A stretch of 14,925 nucleotides of DNA from JANQGH01 sp039819285. Lineage in GTDB: Bacteria; Pseudomonadota; Alphaproteobacteria; DSM-16000; Inquilinaceae. The notes beneath the pieces were generated by a model. The model was not told the origin of the DNA. It saw only the letters and a list, made by a program, of their open reading frames with translations, and did no database searches. How positions within the stretch are numbered: position 1 is the stretch's first letter; each line of letters opens with the position of its first letter. Of the stretch, positions 14,852 to 14,925 are shown piece after piece. A program made the position numbers and the translations under genes. Where the stretch lies: positions 1 through 14,925 of the forward strand of contig JBCBSH010000104.1 in NCBI GenBank assembly GCA_039819285.1, written 5' to 3'.

Positions 14852-14925
14852 GGCGCTTTGCGCGGCCAAGCTCGACACGAGACAAGGTCCGCAAGCGCAT
14901 GAATCCGCTTGCTACAAAAACGTTT

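Noticed and set aside
13814..14902. Plus-strand open frame of 362 codons
   Set aside because: It mirrors dctP, whose signal peptide, TRAP motifs and ribosome binding site are clear.

Overview
The window looks like a stretch of chromosome from a high-GC (my estimate is mid-60s percent) proteobacterium. The mix of genes (TRAP and peptide ABC transporters, a PuuE-type deacetylase, FCD-type GntR, class III cyclase, ArsR/AHSA1/DUF899 cluster) is typical of Alphaproteobacteria such as Rhodospirillales or Rhizobiales relatives. Coding is dense, most genes carry clear AAGGAG-like ribosome binding sites, and I see no RNA genes, intact insertion sequences, CRISPR arrays or phage genes.

Layout. (1) 1-2093: the 3' end of a peptide-type ABC transporter substrate-binding protein, a hairpin terminator, a PuuE-like polysaccharide deacetylase/allantoinase-family hydrolase, and a convergent GntR/FCD regulator. 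This reads as a small nitrogen-compound uptake and breakdown locus with its regulator. (2) 2094-2853: about 760 bp with no convincing gene. It holds an operator-like palindrome, an intrinsic terminator in front of gntR, and a possible decayed coding fragment. (3) 7291 down to 2854, minus strand: a tight four-gene operon encoding a MobB/DUF1611-like P-loop NTPase, an ABC exporter half-transporter with an altered Q-loop, an Asp/Asn beta-hydroxylase-family 2-oxoglutarate oxygenase, and an alpha/beta hydrolase. This is the best candidate for an undescribed system. (4) 9523 down to 7526, minus strand: ArsR regulator, two tandem AHSA1/SRPBCC paralogs, and a DUF899 thioredoxin-like protein. The promoter predicts a leaderless ArsR mRNA and is overlaid by ArsR-type half-sites. 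(5) 9605-11889, plus strand: a class III adenylate cyclase followed closely by an M24 creatinase/ectoine-hydrolase-type enzyme that has lost the usual metal ligands. (6) 14764 down to 11893, minus strand: a complete tripartite TRAP transporter, dctP-dctQ-dctM order, with a recognisable promoter upstream of dctP.

How the parts work together. The SBP, PuuE-like hydrolase and GntR suggest import, ring or amide opening, and substrate-sensed control. The M24 enzyme converges on the TRAP operon with only 3 nt between stop codons, and could act on what the TRAP system imports, but the sequence does not show the substrate. The four-gene operon combines nucleotide hydrolysis, membrane export, 2OG-dependent hydroxylation and an esterase/amidase-like hydrolase. 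That fits making, modifying and exporting a small molecule or peptide, which is inference from context only.
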